The notes below the pieces were generated by a model. The model ran no database searches and had not been told where the DNA came from. It worked only from the letters and a program-made list of their open reading frames with translations. From the NCBI RefSeq assembly GCF_013414345.1, contig NZ_CP058670.1:2108001-2172000 (forward strand): DNA of 64,000 nt, read 5' to 3'. How positions within the stretch are numbered: the stretch's first letter is position 1; every line of letters starts with the position of its first letter. Positions 34,195-46,835 of the stretch are shown here, piece after piece. The DNA comes from Microcella indica (lineage in GTDB: Bacteria; Actinomycetota; Actinomycetes; Actinomycetales; Microbacteriaceae). The translations under genes were made by a program, and so were the position numbers.

Positions 34195-35981
34195 GCCCTG
34201 AGTTCGTCGCCCCCGCCGCCTCGACCACCGTCCACCAGCACCAGTTCGATGTTGTCATCGTCGGCGCCGGAGGCGCGGGCATGCGCGCCGCCATCGAGGC
34301 CGGACCGAACGCCAAGACCGCGGTGATCTCAAAGCTGTACCCGACGCGGTCCCACACCGGGGCCGCGCAGGGCGGCATGGCCGCGGCTCTCGCGAACGTC
34401 GAGGAGGACAGCTGGGAGTGGCACACCTTCGACACGGTCAAGGGCGGCGACTACCTCGTCGACCAGGACGCGGCGGAGATCCTCGCGAAAGAGGCCATCG
34501 ACGCGGTCTTCGAGCTCGAGAACATGGGTCTGCCGTTCAACCGCACGCCGGAGGGCAAGATCGACCAGCGTCGCTTCGGCGGGCACACGCGCGATCACGG
34601 CAAAGCGCCCGTGCGCCGCGCGTGCTACGCGGCCGACCGTACTGGCCACATGATCCTGCAGACGCTGTTCCAGAACTGCGTCAAGCTCGGCATCGAGTTC
34701 TACAACGAATTCTACGTGCTCGACCTCATCATGAGCGAGGGCCGGGCGGCAGGCGTGGTCGCCTATGAGCTCGCGACCGGTGATCTGCACGTCTTCCATG
34801 CCAAGAGCGTCGTGTTCGCCACCGGCGGCTTCGGCAAGATCTACAAGACGACCTCCAACGCGCACACGCTCACGGGCGACGGCGTGGGCATCATCTGGCG
34901 CAAGGGCATCCCGCTCGAGGACATGGAGTTCTTCCAGTTCCATCCGACCGGGCTCGCCGGCCTGGGCATCCTCCTCACCGAGGGCGCCCGCGGCGAGGGC
35001 GCGATCCTGCGCAACGCTTCCGGCGAGCGGTTCATGGAGCGCTACGCCCCCACCATCAAAGACCTCGCACCGCGCGACATCATCGCGCGGTGCATGGTGC
35101 AGGAGGTCGCCGAGGGTCGAGGCGCGGGGCCCAACAACGACTACGTGCTGCTCGACTGCACGCACCTCGGCGCCGACGTGCTCGAGACGAAGTTGCCCGA
35201 TATCACCGAGTTCGCCCGCACGTACCTCGGCGTCGACCCCGTGCACGAGCCCGTGCCGGTCATGCCGACAGCGCACTACGCGATGGGCGGGATCCCGACG
35301 AACATCAGGGCTGAGGTGCTCGCCGACAACAACACCGTCGTCCCCGGCCTCTACGCCGCCGGTGAGTGCGCGTGCGTGTCGGTGCATGGCTCCAACCGCC
35401 TCGGTACGAACTCGCTGCTCGACATCAACGTGTTCGGCAAGCGCGCCGGCACCAACGCGGTCGAGTACGCGGGCCAGGCCGACTTCGCGCCCCTCCCCGA
35501 GGACCCAGCGAAGGAGGTGCGCGAGCTCGTGGAGCGCATCCGCAACGCCGACGGCCCGGAGCGCATCGCAACGTTGCGCCGCGAGCTGCAAGAGGAAATG
35601 GACCGCAACGCCCAGGTGTTCCGCACCGACGAATCGCTGAGCGAGGTAACCCGGACGATCGCGCAGCTGCGCGACAAGTACCAGAACATCGGCATCCACG
35701 ACCGGGGCAAGCGGTTCAACACCGACTTGCTCGAGGCGATCGAACTCGGGTTCCTGCTCGACCTCGCCGAGGTCGTGGTCTACTCGGCGCGCAACCGCAA
35801 AGAGAGCCGCGGCGGCCACATGCGCGAGGACTTCCCCGACCGGGACGATGTCGAGTACATGAAGCACACCATGGCGTACCTCACGGGCGATCCCCGCTCG
35901 GGCGTCGCTGAGGACCACATCAGACTGGATTGGAAGCCCGTCACGATCACGCACTACCAGCCCATGGAGAGGAAGTACTGA
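34191..35981 (+). CDS. sdhA: Succinate dehydrogenase flavoprotein subunit
   Basis: A 596-residue catalytic subunit oxidising succinate to fumarate with covalently bound FAD. '[20 protein letters not shown]' binds FAD; '[12 protein letters not shown]' holds the His for the flavin link; '[22 protein letters not shown]' and '[14 protein letters not shown]' are substrate-site motifs; the C-terminal '[15 protein letters not shown]' closes the active site. The GTG start overlaps the sdhD stop (GTGA), and the gene ends within the TGATG of sdhB. Confidence 0.96.
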   Translation: MSPEFVAPAASTTVHQHQFDVVIVGAGGAGMRAAIEAGPNAKTAVISKLYPTRSHTGAAQGGMAAALANVEEDSWEWHTFDTVKGGDYLVDQDAAEILAKEAIDAVFELENMGLPFNRTPEGKIDQRRFGGHTRDHGKAPVRRACYAADRTGHMILQTLFQNCVKLGIEFYNEFYVLDLIMSEGRAAGVVAYELATGDLHVFHAKSVVFATGGFGKIYKTTSNAHTLTGDGVGIIWRKGIPLEDMEFFQFHPTGLAGLGILLTEGARGEGAILRNASGERFMERYAPTIKDLAPRDIIARCMVQEVAEGRGAGPNNDYVLLDCTHLGADVLETKLPDITEFARTYLGVDPVHEPVPVMPTAHYAMGGIPTNIRAEVLADNNTVVPGLYAAGECACVSVHGSNRLGTNSLLDINVFGKRAGTNAVEYAGQADFAPLPEDPAKEVRELVERIRNADGPERIATLRRELQEEMDRNAQVFRTDESLSEVTRTIAQLRDKYQNIGIHDRGKRFNTDLLEAIELGFLLDLAEVVVYSARNRKESRGGHMREDFPDRDDVEYMKHTMAYLTGDPRSGVAEDHIRLDWKPVTITHYQPMERKY

Positions 35982-36736
35982 TGGCGACCGCCGCCCCCGA
36001 AGCTCCCGCAGCGGACTCTGCCGCCGTGCAGGCCTTCACCGTCACGCTCATCGTGCGCCGGTTCAACCCGGAGCAGGACACCGAGCCGTACTGGCAGGAC
36101 TTCGACGTCGAGATGTATTCGACCGACCGCGTGCTCGACGCCCTCCACAAGATCAAGTGGGATCAGGACGGCACGCTCGCCTTCCGGCGCTCGTGCGCCC
36201 ATGGCATCTGCGGCTCCGACGCCATGCGCATCAACGGCCGCAACCGTCTCGCGTGCAAGACCCTCATCAAAGATCTCGACATCACGAAGCCGATCTACGT
36301 CGAGGCGATCAAGGGCCTTCCGCTCGAGAAGGACCTCATCGTCGACATGGAGCCTTTCTTCGAGTCGTACCGCCAGGTGCAGCCGTTCCTCGTCGCGGGC
36401 TCCAAGCCCGAGAAGGAGCGCCTGCAGTCGATCGAGGAGCGCGCGCGCTTCGACGACACGACCAAGTGCATCCTGTGCGCGGCGTGCACCTCGTCGTGCC
36501 CGGTGTTCTGGACCGACGGGCAGTACTTCGGGCCCGCCGCGATCGTGAACGCCCACCGCTTCATCTTCGACAGCCGCGACGAGGCCGCGCAGGTGCGCCT
36601 CGACATCCTCAACGACAAGGAGGGCGTCTGGCGCTGCCGCACGACCTTCAACTGCACCGAGGCCTGCCCGCGCGGCATCGAGGTCACGAAGGCCATCGCC
36701 GAGGTCAAGCAGGCGATCCTCAAGGGCACCCCGTAG
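35981..36736 (+). CDS. sdhB: Succinate dehydrogenase iron-sulfur subunit
   Basis: A 251-residue electron-transfer subunit. Three cluster motifs are complete: the [2Fe-2S] loop 'SCAHGICGSDAM...RLAC', the [4Fe-4S] motif 'CILCAACTSSCPVFW', and the third-cluster motif 'CRTTFNCTEACPRGI' that normally binds [3Fe-4S]. GAGAGGAAG precedes the ATG. It carries electrons from SdhA to quinone at SdhC/D. Confidence 0.96.
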   Translation: MATAAPEAPAADSAAVQAFTVTLIVRRFNPEQDTEPYWQDFDVEMYSTDRVLDALHKIKWDQDGTLAFRRSCAHGICGSDAMRINGRNRLACKTLIKDLDITKPIYVEAIKGLPLEKDLIVDMEPFFESYRQVQPFLVAGSKPEKERLQSIEERARFDDTTKCILCAACTSSCPVFWTDGQYFGPAAIVNAHRFIFDSRDEAAQVRLDILNDKEGVWRCRTTFNCTEACPRGIEVTKAIAEVKQAILKGTP

Positions 36737-36745
36737 AGTTCGCCG

Positions 36746-37804
36746 ATGCCGCGGAACCCCACGCCTCCCGAACGTGAGAACGAGGATCCCCCGTCGGTGA
36801 AGGATCGCGCGATGGGTCTCGTGACGACCGTCCTGCAGTCCCGGCCGGTGCGCGTCGTTCAGCACTACACCGCGAAGCGCGGCCCCATCCTCGGCTCCGG
36901 GCTCGCCTTCCAGGCGATCTTCGCCGTCTTCGCGGCACTGTGGATCGGCTTCGCCGTCGCGGGTCTCGTGATCGCGACGAACATCGGCCTGCGCGACTCG
37001 CTCATCGATGTGCTCGCCCAGACGGTGCCGGGACTCATCACGACCGACGGCGAGGACGGCATCGTCGACCCCGCGGATCTGCTCGCAGCGAGCGTGGACG
37101 CCTTCAGCTGGCAGGGCGCGATCGCGGCCGTGGTCCTGCTCCTCGCGGCACTCAACTGGCTCGCCTCGGCGCGAGAGGCCGTGCGCTCGATCTTCGATCT
37201 GCCGCTCCTGGACCAGAATGTGCTGCTGCTCAAGGTGAAGGACCTGGGTCTCGCGGTCGCCTTCGGCGCCCTGCTGGTGCTCTCGGCGGTGCTCTCCGTC
37301 GTGAGCACGCTGGCTCTCGATGCGGTGCTCGAGTGGATCGGCATCCGCGACTCGACGACGAGCACCGTCGTCGGCCGCATCATCACCCTCGGCGTCATGT
37401 TCCTGCTCGACGCGGTCGTGCTCGCCGCGCTGTACCGGGTGCTCGCGGGCGTGCGTATCCCGCTGCGCAGGCTGCGGCAGGGTGCCCTGATCGGCGCCGT
37501 CGCCCTGGGCGGCCTCAAGGTGCTGGGTAACAGCCTGCTGGGCGGCGCGAGCAACAACCCGCTCATCGCGAGCTTCGCGGTCTTCATCGGTCTTCTCATC
37601 TGGTTCAACCTGGTGTGCCAGGTCGTGCTCGCGGCGGCCGCGTGGGTCGCGGTCGGCATCAAGGACGACCGCATCGTGCTCGACGAGGACTACCTGCAGA
37701 CCCGCCTGAACCAGGCGCGCGAGCTGCTCGAGTACTACGACCCGCAGCCGGAGGACCCGCCGGGCTTCTGGCAGCGCGTGAAGGGCCGCTTCTCACGCTC
37801 GTGA
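36746..37804 (+). CDS. YihY/BrkB-family inner-membrane protein
   Basis: A 352-residue membrane protein with a hydrophilic N terminus and about six helices. The YihY/virulence-factor BrkB pattern is visible: 'ILGSGLAFQAIFAVFAALWIGFAV', 'SWQGAIAAVVLLLAALNWLASAREAVRSIFDLP', and late in the protein 'GLLIWFNLVCQVVLAAAAWVAVG'. The old 'ribonuclease BN' name for this family is wrong; no function is established. Only 9 bp follow sdhB, so it is probably co-transcribed with the sdh genes. Confidence 0.85.
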   Translation: MPRNPTPPERENEDPPSVKDRAMGLVTTVLQSRPVRVVQHYTAKRGPILGSGLAFQAIFAVFAALWIGFAVAGLVIATNIGLRDSLIDVLAQTVPGLITTDGEDGIVDPADLLAASVDAFSWQGAIAAVVLLLAALNWLASAREAVRSIFDLPLLDQNVLLLKVKDLGLAVAFGALLVLSAVLSVVSTLALDAVLEWIGIRDSTTSTVVGRIITLGVMFLLDAVVLAALYRVLAGVRIPLRRLRQGALIGAVALGGLKVLGNSLLGGASNNPLIASFAVFIGLLIWFNLVCQVVLAAAAWVAVGIKDDRIVLDEDYLQTRLNQARELLEYYDPQPEDPPGFWQRVKGRFSRS

Positions 37805-37842
37805 GGGCCCGTCGGCCGGTCTCGCACGTCTGGTGTGCTTCG

Positions 37843-37848
37843 TAGACT
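37843..37848 (+). promoter_or_regulatory. -10 element of a leaderless promoter (exonuclease III)
   Basis: TAGACT lies six bases before the ATG at 37855. GGAGG overlaps the gap but would be too close to the ATG to act as a ribosome site. Confidence 0.5.
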
Positions 37849-37854
37849 GGAGGC

Positions 37855-40310
<2,456 letters not shown>

Positions 40311-40314
<4 letters not shown>

Positions 40315-41075
40315 GCACGACTACGGGCACCCGGGTCGTGCTGTTCGACCTGGATGACACGCTCATGGCGCACACGCGCGCTGTCGACCTCGCGATCGCG
40401 CGGGCGCAGCTAGTGGCCGGCGGCAACTTCGGTGCCGATGATCCCGCGGTCGTGCAGGCACGCTGGCGCGAGCTCGAAGAGCACCACTACGCGCGCTACC
40501 TGAGTGGCGAGCTCGACTATCTGGGGCAGCGCGTGCACCGCGCGCGCGATCTGCATGCCCCGTACGGCATCCACCTCGACGACGAGGCCGCGCTGCAGTG
40601 GTTCGCTGAGTACCTGCACGGCTATCGCGACAACTGGACTCTCTTCGACGACGTGCTGCCAGCACTCGACGCGCTCGAGACGGCCATCGACGGGGTGCGG
40701 TTCGGCATCATCACCAACGGCGACCTCGCCTTCCAGACCGACAAGCTGGAGCGCATCGCGCTGTGGCAGCGGCTCGGGCTGCACTCCGGCCACGGCCAAC
40801 TGATCGCCAGCGGAGCCCTCGGCGTCACCAAGCCCGACCCTGCCATCTTCGCGGCCGCGGCCGCCGCCTTCGACGCACCGGCCGCGGCGTGCGCCTACCT
40901 GGGCGATCGAGTGCGCACCGATGCGATCGGGGCGCACGAGGCCGGGATGCTCGGCATCTGGCTCGACCGCGGCCGCGATCGCAATGAGACAACCTCTGAG
41001 TCGCACGTCGACCGGCCGGCGGGCGTGCCGCGCATCCGGAGCCTGCGCGAGCTGCCCGCCCTGCTCGCCCCCTGA
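40311..41075 (+). CDS. HAD-superfamily hydrolase
   Basis: A 254-residue phosphatase-like protein from a GTG overlapping the GNAT stop. Motif I 'VVLFDLDDTLMAHTRAVD' (nucleophile Asp), motif II 'GIITNGD', motif III Lys in 'LGVTKPDPAIF', and motif IV 'YLGDRVRTDAIGAHEAG' are complete. A helical cap domain lies between motifs I and II. The layout matches YjjG/HAD-IA phosphatases; the substrate is not predictable. Confidence 0.88.
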
Positions 41076-41127
41076 CCGCGCCTCATCTGCCACCCCACCG
41101 TCCCAACTCCCCGCGCACCGCCTGCGC

Positions 41128-41212
41128 CGCGTGTTCGCAATTCAGTCCAGAGCAGCTCAGCCCCCGGCAGGCGGTCGAGGCAGGCAGCCCTGGCCTGAAT
41201 TGCGAACACGCG
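41128..41212. repeat. Long palindromic element, copy A
   Basis: Two 23-base arms (41128-41150 and 41190-41212) match as inverted repeats at 22 of 23 positions around a 39-base centre; the arm core is GTGTTCGCAATTCAG. Related arms occur twice on the other side of the DUF559 gene (copies B and C). It lies between the HAD stop and the DUF559 stop and could also terminate transcription. Confidence 0.8.
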
Positions 41213-41244
41213 CTCTCCGAAGCGCATACGCGTGGCTCCATCTG

Positions 41245-42120
41245 TCACGACGCGCGGGACGCGCGCAGCGCCGCGCGCACCGCCTCGACCACCTGTCGCC
41301 GAGAGTGCATCGCCTGCTCGTACGACACACGGACAACCCAGCGACGGCGGCGCACGAGCTGCAGGTCACGGCCGTAGTCCCGAGTTACCGCGTCGACGGT
41401 CGAGTGCCACGCCGCACTATCGACCTCGACGACAATGCGACCCTCGACGAGGAGATCGACGCGCCCCACCCCCGGGAACAACACCTGCGGAACAACTCTC
41501 AGTCCAGCGTCGACGAGGGCGAGACGCACGAGCGACTCCGTCCCGGACTCGGCACGAGCATCGATACGGTCGAAGACTCGTCGCTGTCGCGATGTCACCT
41601 GAACAGCAAGCTGCTCGAGGTTCTGCCGCTCGATCACTCCCTGGTGCAGTGCGCTGTCGAGCACAGCGATCGCGATAGCCCTCGGTTGGCAGCGAACGAC
41701 CTGGATCAGGGCATCCAGCACACCCACGCGCCAGCTCTCACATTGGTCCGACTCGAGGAGCGGGCGCCAATGGCGTCGCAACTCGTGATGCGCCTCACCG
41801 ACGGCTGTGCGCCCGCTCAACCGGAGCGCCCTCAGGCGGGCGGCGTTGGGCTTCAACCACACGTGCACGAGCCGCCGGTCGGGAGTCCAGATGCCGTACG
41901 TCTCCACTGCCGTAACGCACGCGGCCGGACCACCAACATGCAGAGCCGCCACGACTCCGCGCGCGGTGTGCGCGGGTACGTACAGTCCCCTGCGCGGGCG
42001 CACGAGAGTGCCCCGGGCAACGGCCGCCGCGAGCTGTCGAGGCGTGAGCCCGTGCGCAAGGAGCTGGCGCCTCGTGAGGCAGATTGTCGCGTGTCTCGAG
42101 AACGGGGTGAGCGCATCCAT
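41245..42120 (-). CDS. AbiEi-like N-terminal domain + DUF559 (Vsr-like nuclease fold) protein
   Basis: A 291-residue protein. The N terminus 'CLTRRQLLAHGLTPRQLAAAVARGTLVRPRRGLYV' is the winged helix of AbiEi-type antitoxins. The C-terminal third 'VLFPGVGRVDLLVEGRIVVEVDSAAWHSTVDAVTRDYGRDLQL' matches DUF559, a restriction-endonuclease-like fold with Asp and Glu-x-Asp at the metal-site positions. No AbiEii nucleotidyltransferase toxin is adjacent, so this is not a classical abortive-infection pair. Flanking palindromes on both sides suggest a unit that moves or is recognised as a whole (inference). Many actinobacteria carry several such proteins of unknown role. Confidence 0.75.
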   Translation of the reverse strand: MDALTPFSRHATICLTRRQLLAHGLTPRQLAAAVARGTLVRPRRGLYVPAHTARGVVAALHVGGPAACVTAVETYGIWTPDRRLVHVWLKPNAARLRALRLSGRTAVGEAHHELRRHWRPLLESDQCESWRVGVLDALIQVVRCQPRAIAIAVLDSALHQGVIERQNLEQLAVQVTSRQRRVFDRIDARAESGTESLVRLALVDAGLRVVPQVLFPGVGRVDLLVEGRIVVEVDSAAWHSTVDAVTRDYGRDLQLVRRRRWVVRVSYEQAMHSRRQVVEAVRAALRASRAS

Positions 42121-42472
42121 CGTTGCAGTGAAGCGGCAGCCGGCCGCACATTACGCGGCCGCACGACAACTGTGGAGAACGCAAGGTCAGGTCGAACTGG
42201 GGCGGGGCATCCGGTTCGTAAATCAGGCCAGGGATGCGCGGCTCACCCATTCAGCGGGGGCCAAGCTGCTCTGGCCTGAGTTGCGAACACGCGCGGCGCC
42301 AGAGCGGAGCGGAGCGCGGCGAGCGCGGCGCTCGTGTTCGTAAATCAGGCCAGGGATGCGCGGCTCACCCATTCAGCGGGGGCCAAGCTGCTCTGGCCTG
42401 AGTTGCGAACACGCGCGGCGCCAGAGCGGAGCGGAGCGCGGCGAGCGCGGCGCTCGCCTGCCGACGTGCCGG
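42121..42472. other. 352-bp non-coding stretch between the DUF559 and glpK genes
   Basis: It holds the DUF559 gene's upstream region (TAATGT on the minus strand is a possible -10 about 30 bases before its ATG) and then two identical copies of a palindromic element up to the glpK stop. No protein gene is supported. Confidence 0.6.
42214..42456. repeat. Exact tandem duplication of a 121-bp palindromic element (copies B and C)
   Basis: 42214-42334 and 42336-42456 are identical by eye, with a 122-bp period. Each unit begins with an imperfect palindrome (GTTCGTAAATCAGGCCAG and, 57 bases later, its near-complement), whose right arm continues into GAACACGCG as in copy A. The rest of the unit is a GC-rich GAGCG/GCGGC run. 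The exact identity points to a recent duplication. Confidence 0.9.
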
Positions 42473-43987
42473 CTACGCCTCGCTGTCGTCGTCGACCCAG
42501 TCGAAGGTGCGGGTGACCGCCTTCTTCCACAGGCGCAGGCGGCGCTCGCGCTCCTCCTCGCTCATGCGCGGCTCCCAGCGCGCGTCCTCGCGCCAGAGCG
42601 CTCGTAGCTCGTCGCGCGACTCCCAGAAGCCCACGGCGAGCCCGGCAGCGTAGGCGGCGCCCAGTGCGGTCGTCTCGGCCACAGCGGGCCGAACGACGGG
42701 GATGCCGAGGATGTCGGCCTGGAACTGCATGAGCAGCTCGTTGGCAGTCATCCCACCATCGACCTTGAGCTCGGCGATCGGAACATCCGTGCCGGCGTCG
42801 GCTGCGTCGAGTACCTCGCGCGACTGGAAGGCCGTCGACTCGAGTGCGGCCCGGGCGAGGTGCGCCTTCGTGACGTAGCGGGTGAGGCCCACGATCGCGC
42901 CGCGGGCATCGGGCCGCCAGTAGGGCGCGAAGAGCCCGGAGAACGCGGGCACGATGTACGCGCCCCCGTTGTCGTCGACCGAGAGCGCGAGCCTCTCCAC
43001 CTCGGGCGCCGAGGAGATGAGCCCGAGGTTGTCACGCAGCCACTGCACGAGCGAGCCGGTCACGGCGATCGAGCCTTCGAGCGCGTAGCGCGGAGCCTCG
43101 TCGCCGAGACGGTACGCGACGGTTGTGATGAGCCCGTGCTCGCTGCGCACGATCTCCTCCCCCGTGTTCACGATGAGGAAGTTGCCCGTGCCGTAGGTGT
43201 TCTTCGACTCACCCGCGTCGAAGGCCACCTGACCGAAAGTGGCCGCCTGCTGATCGCCGAGGATGCCCGCCACGGGCACCTCGCGCAGTAGGGAGTGCGT
43301 CGAGGCATGGCCGTAGACCTCGGCCGACGAGCGGATCTCCGGCAGCATCGAGCGCGGCACGCCGAACGCCTCGAGCAGCGTGTCGTCCCAGTCGAGCGTG
43401 CGCAGATCCATGAGCAGTGTGCGACTCGCGTTGGTCACATCGGTCGCGTGCACGCCGCCCTCGGTGCCGCCCGTGAGGTTCCAGAGCACCCATGTGTCGG
43501 TCGTGCCGAACAGCAGCTCGCCGGCCTCGGCGCGCTCGCGGGCCCCCTCGACGTTCTCCAGGATCCACGCGATCTTGCTCGCGCTGAAGTAGGTGGCGAG
43601 CGGCAGGCCCGTCGTCTCGGCGAAGCGCCGCACGTCCCCATCGGCGATGCGGTCGACCAGGTGCTGCGTGCGCGTGTCCTGCCACACGATGGCGTTGTAG
43701 ATGGGCGTGCCTGTCGCGCGGTCCCACACGACGGCGGTCTCGCGCTGGTTGGTGATGCCGATCGCGGCAACGTCGTGGCGTGTCAGGTTGGCCTTGGAGA
43801 GGGCCTGGCCGATCGCCTCGCGCGTGTTGTTCCAGATCTCGGTCGCGTCGTGCTCGACCCAGCCAGCGTGCGGGAAGATCTGCTCGTGCTCGAGCTGGCC
43901 GACGGAGACGATCGCTCCATCGTGGTCGATGATGATCGCGCGGGTGCTCGTGGTCCCCTGGTCGATGGCGACGATGTGCTGGCTCAC
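42473..43987 (-). CDS. glpK: Glycerol kinase
   Basis: A 504-residue FGGY-family kinase producing sn-glycerol-3-phosphate. '[17 protein letters not shown]' at the N terminus, '[22 protein letters not shown]', '[17 protein letters not shown]', '[10 protein letters not shown]', '[11 protein letters not shown]', '[18 protein letters not shown]' and '[20 protein letters not shown]' are all diagnostic. The gene overlaps glpD by 4 bp and is translated after it. Two tandem palindromic elements lie just past the stop. Confidence 0.96.
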   Translation of the reverse strand: MSQHIVAIDQGTTSTRAIIIDHDGAIVSVGQLEHEQIFPHAGWVEHDATEIWNNTREAIGQALSKANLTRHDVAAIGITNQRETAVVWDRATGTPIYNAIVWQDTRTQHLVDRIADGDVRRFAETTGLPLATYFSASKIAWILENVEGARERAEAGELLFGTTDTWVLWNLTGGTEGGVHATDVTNASRTLLMDLRTLDWDDTLLEAFGVPRSMLPEIRSSAEVYGHASTHSLLREVPVAGILGDQQAATFGQVAFDAGESKNTYGTGNFLIVNTGEEIVRSEHGLITTVAYRLGDEAPRYALEGSIAVTGSLVQWLRDNLGLISSAPEVERLALSVDDNGGAYIVPAFSGLFAPYWRPDARGAIVGLTRYVTKAHLARAALESTAFQSREVLDAADAGTDVPIAELKVDGGMTANELLMQFQADILGIPVVRPAVAETTALGAAYAAGLAVGFWESRDELRALWREDARWEPRMSEEERERRLRLWKKAVTRTFDWVDDDSEA

Positions 43988-45726
43988 GTTCGGTTCCTTC
44001 CTGGGGCGGGCGACGGTGCCTCGATCCCGGTGACTCCGTGCTTCTCACGCAGCAGCTCTGCTGTCTCGGCGATCTCCTCCGCGATGCGTCCAGCATCCCA
44101 TCCGAGAGGCGCGGCGGCGAGCTCGGCGAGCTCGGCGAGCTCGGGGTGCCCGACCTCGCCGATGAACGCCATCGAGGTGCGCCGCAGCACGATGTCGCTC
44201 AACCGCACGACCCGCTCCGACTCGATCAGGTGGAGGATCTCGGTGCGGGAGTAGCCGGGCGCGGTGGCGAGGGGAGCATCACCCTCGGTCTCGATGCTCC
44301 GCAGAATCTGCTCAGCACTCGTGCCGTAGCGGTCCAGGAGGGTCTCGACGCGGTCTCGGGGGATGCCCGGGGCGACGCGCTCGCTCCACGCGAGCCGAGC
44401 ATCCGTCGTCGTGGGGTAGCCGACGGCCCCGCCGATGAGCCGGCCGTCCGTGCTCACGGCACGATCGCGGCCGAGCAGCGCGAGGACGCGGTCGCTCAGC
44501 TGCTCGCCGAGCGCGCGGAAGGTCGTCCACTTGCCGCCGATGAGGCTCAGCACGGTGGTCGTGGCGACGCGGCGCGACTCGACCCGGTAGTCGCGCGAGA
44601 TCTGCCCGGTCGAGTCGGCGTCCTGCCGGGGCAGCGGGCGCACGCCCGAGAAGCGGAACACGATCTGCCGACGATCGACCTCGATCGCGGGGAAGACGTG
44701 GCGGATGAGCCCGAAGAAGTAGTCGACCTCCTCCTCGGTGCACACGACGGGGTCGGCCATGTCGTGCGGGAGGTCGGTGGTGCCGACGAGCACGCGCCCC
44801 TTGAGGGGGTAGATGAGCACTATGCGGCCGTCGGTGAACTCGAAGAAGATCTCCCGACCCGCGCACGCGGCGAGCAGTTCGGGGTGGTCCAGCACGATGT
44901 GCGAGCCCTTCGTGCCACCCATGTAGTCAGAGGCGTCGCCGAGGGCCGCGTTGGTGAGGTCCGTCCACGGCCCCGAGGCGTTGACGACGACCGAGGGATG
45001 CACCTCCCAGGTCTCCCCGCCGATGACGTCGTGCAGGCTCACGATGCCGTCGACGTCCATCCCGACGGCCTCGACGTAGTTGAGCGCTCGCGCGTGCCCA
45101 CCCGCGTCGAGCCCATCGGTGAGCACGTCGAGTGCGAGCCGCTCGGGGTCGTGCATGGAGGCGTCGTAGTAGGTCGCGGTCCACCGCACGTCATCGCGCA
45201 GCTCGGGCAGGAGCCGCTTCGACGCTCGCGCGCCGCGGAACTGGTGGCGGGGCACCCGGCCGCCGTCGCGCGAGAACAGGTCGTAGATCGTGAGCCCGGC
45301 CTTGATGATGAGCGCGCCACGTTCCCGGCGCTTCTTCGGGCGCAGCCCGAGGAACTTGAGGGGCGCCTGGATGATCGACGAGAACGTCGAGAAGATCGGG
45401 ATGGTGGTGGGCAGCGGGCGCACGTAGTGGGGCGCGAGGCGCAGGAGCGCGTTGCGCTCGTGCACGGACTCCTTGACCAGCCGGAACTCACCGTTCTCGA
45501 GGTACCGGATACCGCCGTGGATCATGTGCGACGAGGCCGCGGATGCTCCCGAGCAGAAGTCGCCGCGGTCGACCAGCAGCACGCTCACGCCGTTGAGCGC
45601 GAGATCGCGGAAGGTCGCGATGCCGTTGATGCCAGCACCGATTACGAGGACGTCGACCGCGGAGGCCTTCTCGCGGATGTCGGCGAGCAGTTCGGAACGC
45701 GCGGGTGTCGCGGGTGATGCGGTCAT
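43984..45726 (-). CDS. glpD: Aerobic glycerol-3-phosphate dehydrogenase
   Basis: A 580-residue FAD enzyme oxidising glycerol-3-phosphate to dihydroxyacetone phosphate at the membrane and passing electrons to quinone. '[53 protein letters not shown]' is the FAD-binding start; '[17 protein letters not shown]', '[14 protein letters not shown]' and '[16 protein letters not shown]' follow. The C-terminal helical domain is present. First gene of glpD-glpK; an inverted TGCAC/GTGCA site lies about 80 bp upstream. Confidence 0.95.
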   Translation of the reverse strand: MTASPATPARSELLADIREKASAVDVLVIGAGINGIATFRDLALNGVSVLLVDRGDFCSGASAASSHMIHGGIRYLENGEFRLVKESVHERNALLRLAPHYVRPLPTTIPIFSTFSSIIQAPLKFLGLRPKKRRERGALIIKAGLTIYDLFSRDGGRVPRHQFRGARASKRLLPELRDDVRWTATYYDASMHDPERLALDVLTDGLDAGGHARALNYVEAVGMDVDGIVSLHDVIGGETWEVHPSVVVNASGPWTDLTNAALGDASDYMGGTKGSHIVLDHPELLAACAGREIFFEFTDGRIVLIYPLKGRVLVGTTDLPHDMADPVVCTEEEVDYFFGLIRHVFPAIEVDRRQIVFRFSGVRPLPRQDADSTGQISRDYRVESRRVATTTVLSLIGGKWTTFRALGEQLSDRVLALLGRDRAVSTDGRLIGGAVGYPTTTDARLAWSERVAPGIPRDRVETLLDRYGTSAEQILRSIETEGDAPLATAPGYSRTEILHLIESERVVRLSDIVLRRTSMAFIGEVGHPELAELAELAAAPLGWDAGRIAEEIAETAELLREKHGVTGIEAPSPAPGRNRT

Positions 45727-45805
45727 CGGATCGGCAGGCCCATCGGTCGAGGAGGTCGGGGGTCGAACCCATCTTGGTCAGTTCGACACATCTACCCAAA
45801 GCGAC

Positions 45806-45819
45806 TGCACAGACGTGCA
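45806..45819. promoter_or_regulatory. Inverted-repeat operator candidate upstream of glpD
   Basis: TGCAC-AGAC-GTGCA, perfect 5-base arms with a 4-base spacer, lies in the short gap between the SorC-type regulator and glpD. Related sites occur upstream of the regulator and the hydrolase. Confidence 0.45.
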
Positions 45820-45824
45820 GAAAG

Positions 45825-46835
45825 TCAGTCGACCGTGAGCTCCCGCCGAACCGACTCCGACGCACGCCCCTCCCGCTCGACCACTCGACTCGCCAGACTC
45901 TCGTCGAGCACGAGATCGGTGATGAGCCCCGCCGCGAGCGCACCGCGCAGGCTCGCGAGCTTCTGCACGCCAGAGACGACACAGACACGACGGGCGACCT
46001 TGCGCAAGCGATCAAGACTGGGGCCCGATGCACGACTGTTCAGAGCGATGTCGCTCGACGTGCCGTCGGGGCGGTAGAAGACCGTGGCCACGTCACCCAC
46101 AGCACCATCCTCGCTGAGACTGCGGTAGTCCTCGGCATCGAGATAGCCGCCGATGTAGACCTGGCTCGGAATCTCGGCGAACGGAGAGCCGAGGCCGAAC
46201 AGCGCGAGATCGAGTCGAGCCTGGATGTCGAGGAGGCGCTTGGTGCTGCGCTCGCGCCACAGCCCCTCCTTCGTGCGCGGATCATCGAAGAATGCGGGGA
46301 CGGGGAACTGCTGAATCTGCGCGGAGTACGCGAAGCTGAAGCGCTGCAGGATCTCGCTCGCGTAGTCGATACCCGTCGTCTGGGTGTTGCCGGCACCGTT
46401 GAGCTGCACCACGACAGTGTTGTGCACCGGCTTGGCGACGAGATGCCTGCTGATCGCCCCGACCGTCGACCCCCACGCGACGCCGATGACCATGTTCGAG
46501 TCGACGAATCCCCCCAGAATCCTGCCCGCCGTCATGGCGACGCGCTCCAGACGATCAACGTCGCTGATCGACTCGGGCATGGGGACGACGTGGGCGGTCA
46601 CACCGAACCGCTCATGGATCGCCTCCTCCAAGGCAGAGCCTCGATCGAACGGCGAGGTGATGCGAATGTCGACGAGCCCGGTCTCCCGCGCGAAGCTCAG
46701 CAGTCTCGACACCGACGAGCGCGAGGTGCGCAGCTCCGTGGCGATGGCCCCCATGGTGAGGTCCTGCAAGTAGTACATCTTCGCCGCCTTGAGCGCAGTC
46801 GCCGCCTTGAGCGCCTCCGGACCAGTGTGGGGCAT
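45825..46835 (-). CDS. SorC/DeoR-type sugar-binding transcriptional regulator
   Basis: A 336-residue regulator. The N-terminal HTH 'AAKMYYLQDLTMGAIATELRTSRSSVSRLLSFARETGLVDI' is followed by the SorC sugar-phosphate-binding domain ('VIGVAWGSTVGAISRHLV', 'VVQLNGAGNTQTTGIDYASEI', 'DLALFGLGSP', 'LASLRGALAAGLITDLVLDE'). The ATG at 46835 with AGGAGG upstream is preferred over the longer frame. It lies upstream of glpD-glpK in the same direction and divergent to the membrane hydrolase, so either may be its target. Effector probably a phosphorylated sugar or polyol (inference). Confidence 0.88.
   Translation of the reverse strand: MPHTGPEALKAATALKAAKMYYLQDLTMGAIATELRTSRSSVSRLLSFARETGLVDIRITSPFDRGSALEEAIHERFGVTAHVVPMPESISDVDRLERVAMTAGRILGGFVDSNMVIGVAWGSTVGAISRHLVAKPVHNTVVVQLNGAGNTQTTGIDYASEILQRFSFAYSAQIQQFPVPAFFDDPRTKEGLWRERSTKRLLDIQARLDLALFGLGSPFAEIPSQVYIGGYLDAEDYRSLSEDGAVGDVATVFYRPDGTSSDIALNSRASGPSLDRLRKVARRVCVVSGVQKLASLRGALAAGLITDLVLDESLASRVVEREGRASESVRRELTVD

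Noticed and set aside
41245-42120. Complete AbiE toxin-antitoxin system
   Set aside because: Only the AbiEi-like winged helix is present, fused to DUF559; no AbiEii nucleotidyltransferase lies next to it.
41076-42472. Genomic island or prophage
   Set aside because: No integrase, phage or plasmid genes; flanking genes are core and base composition is not clearly different.
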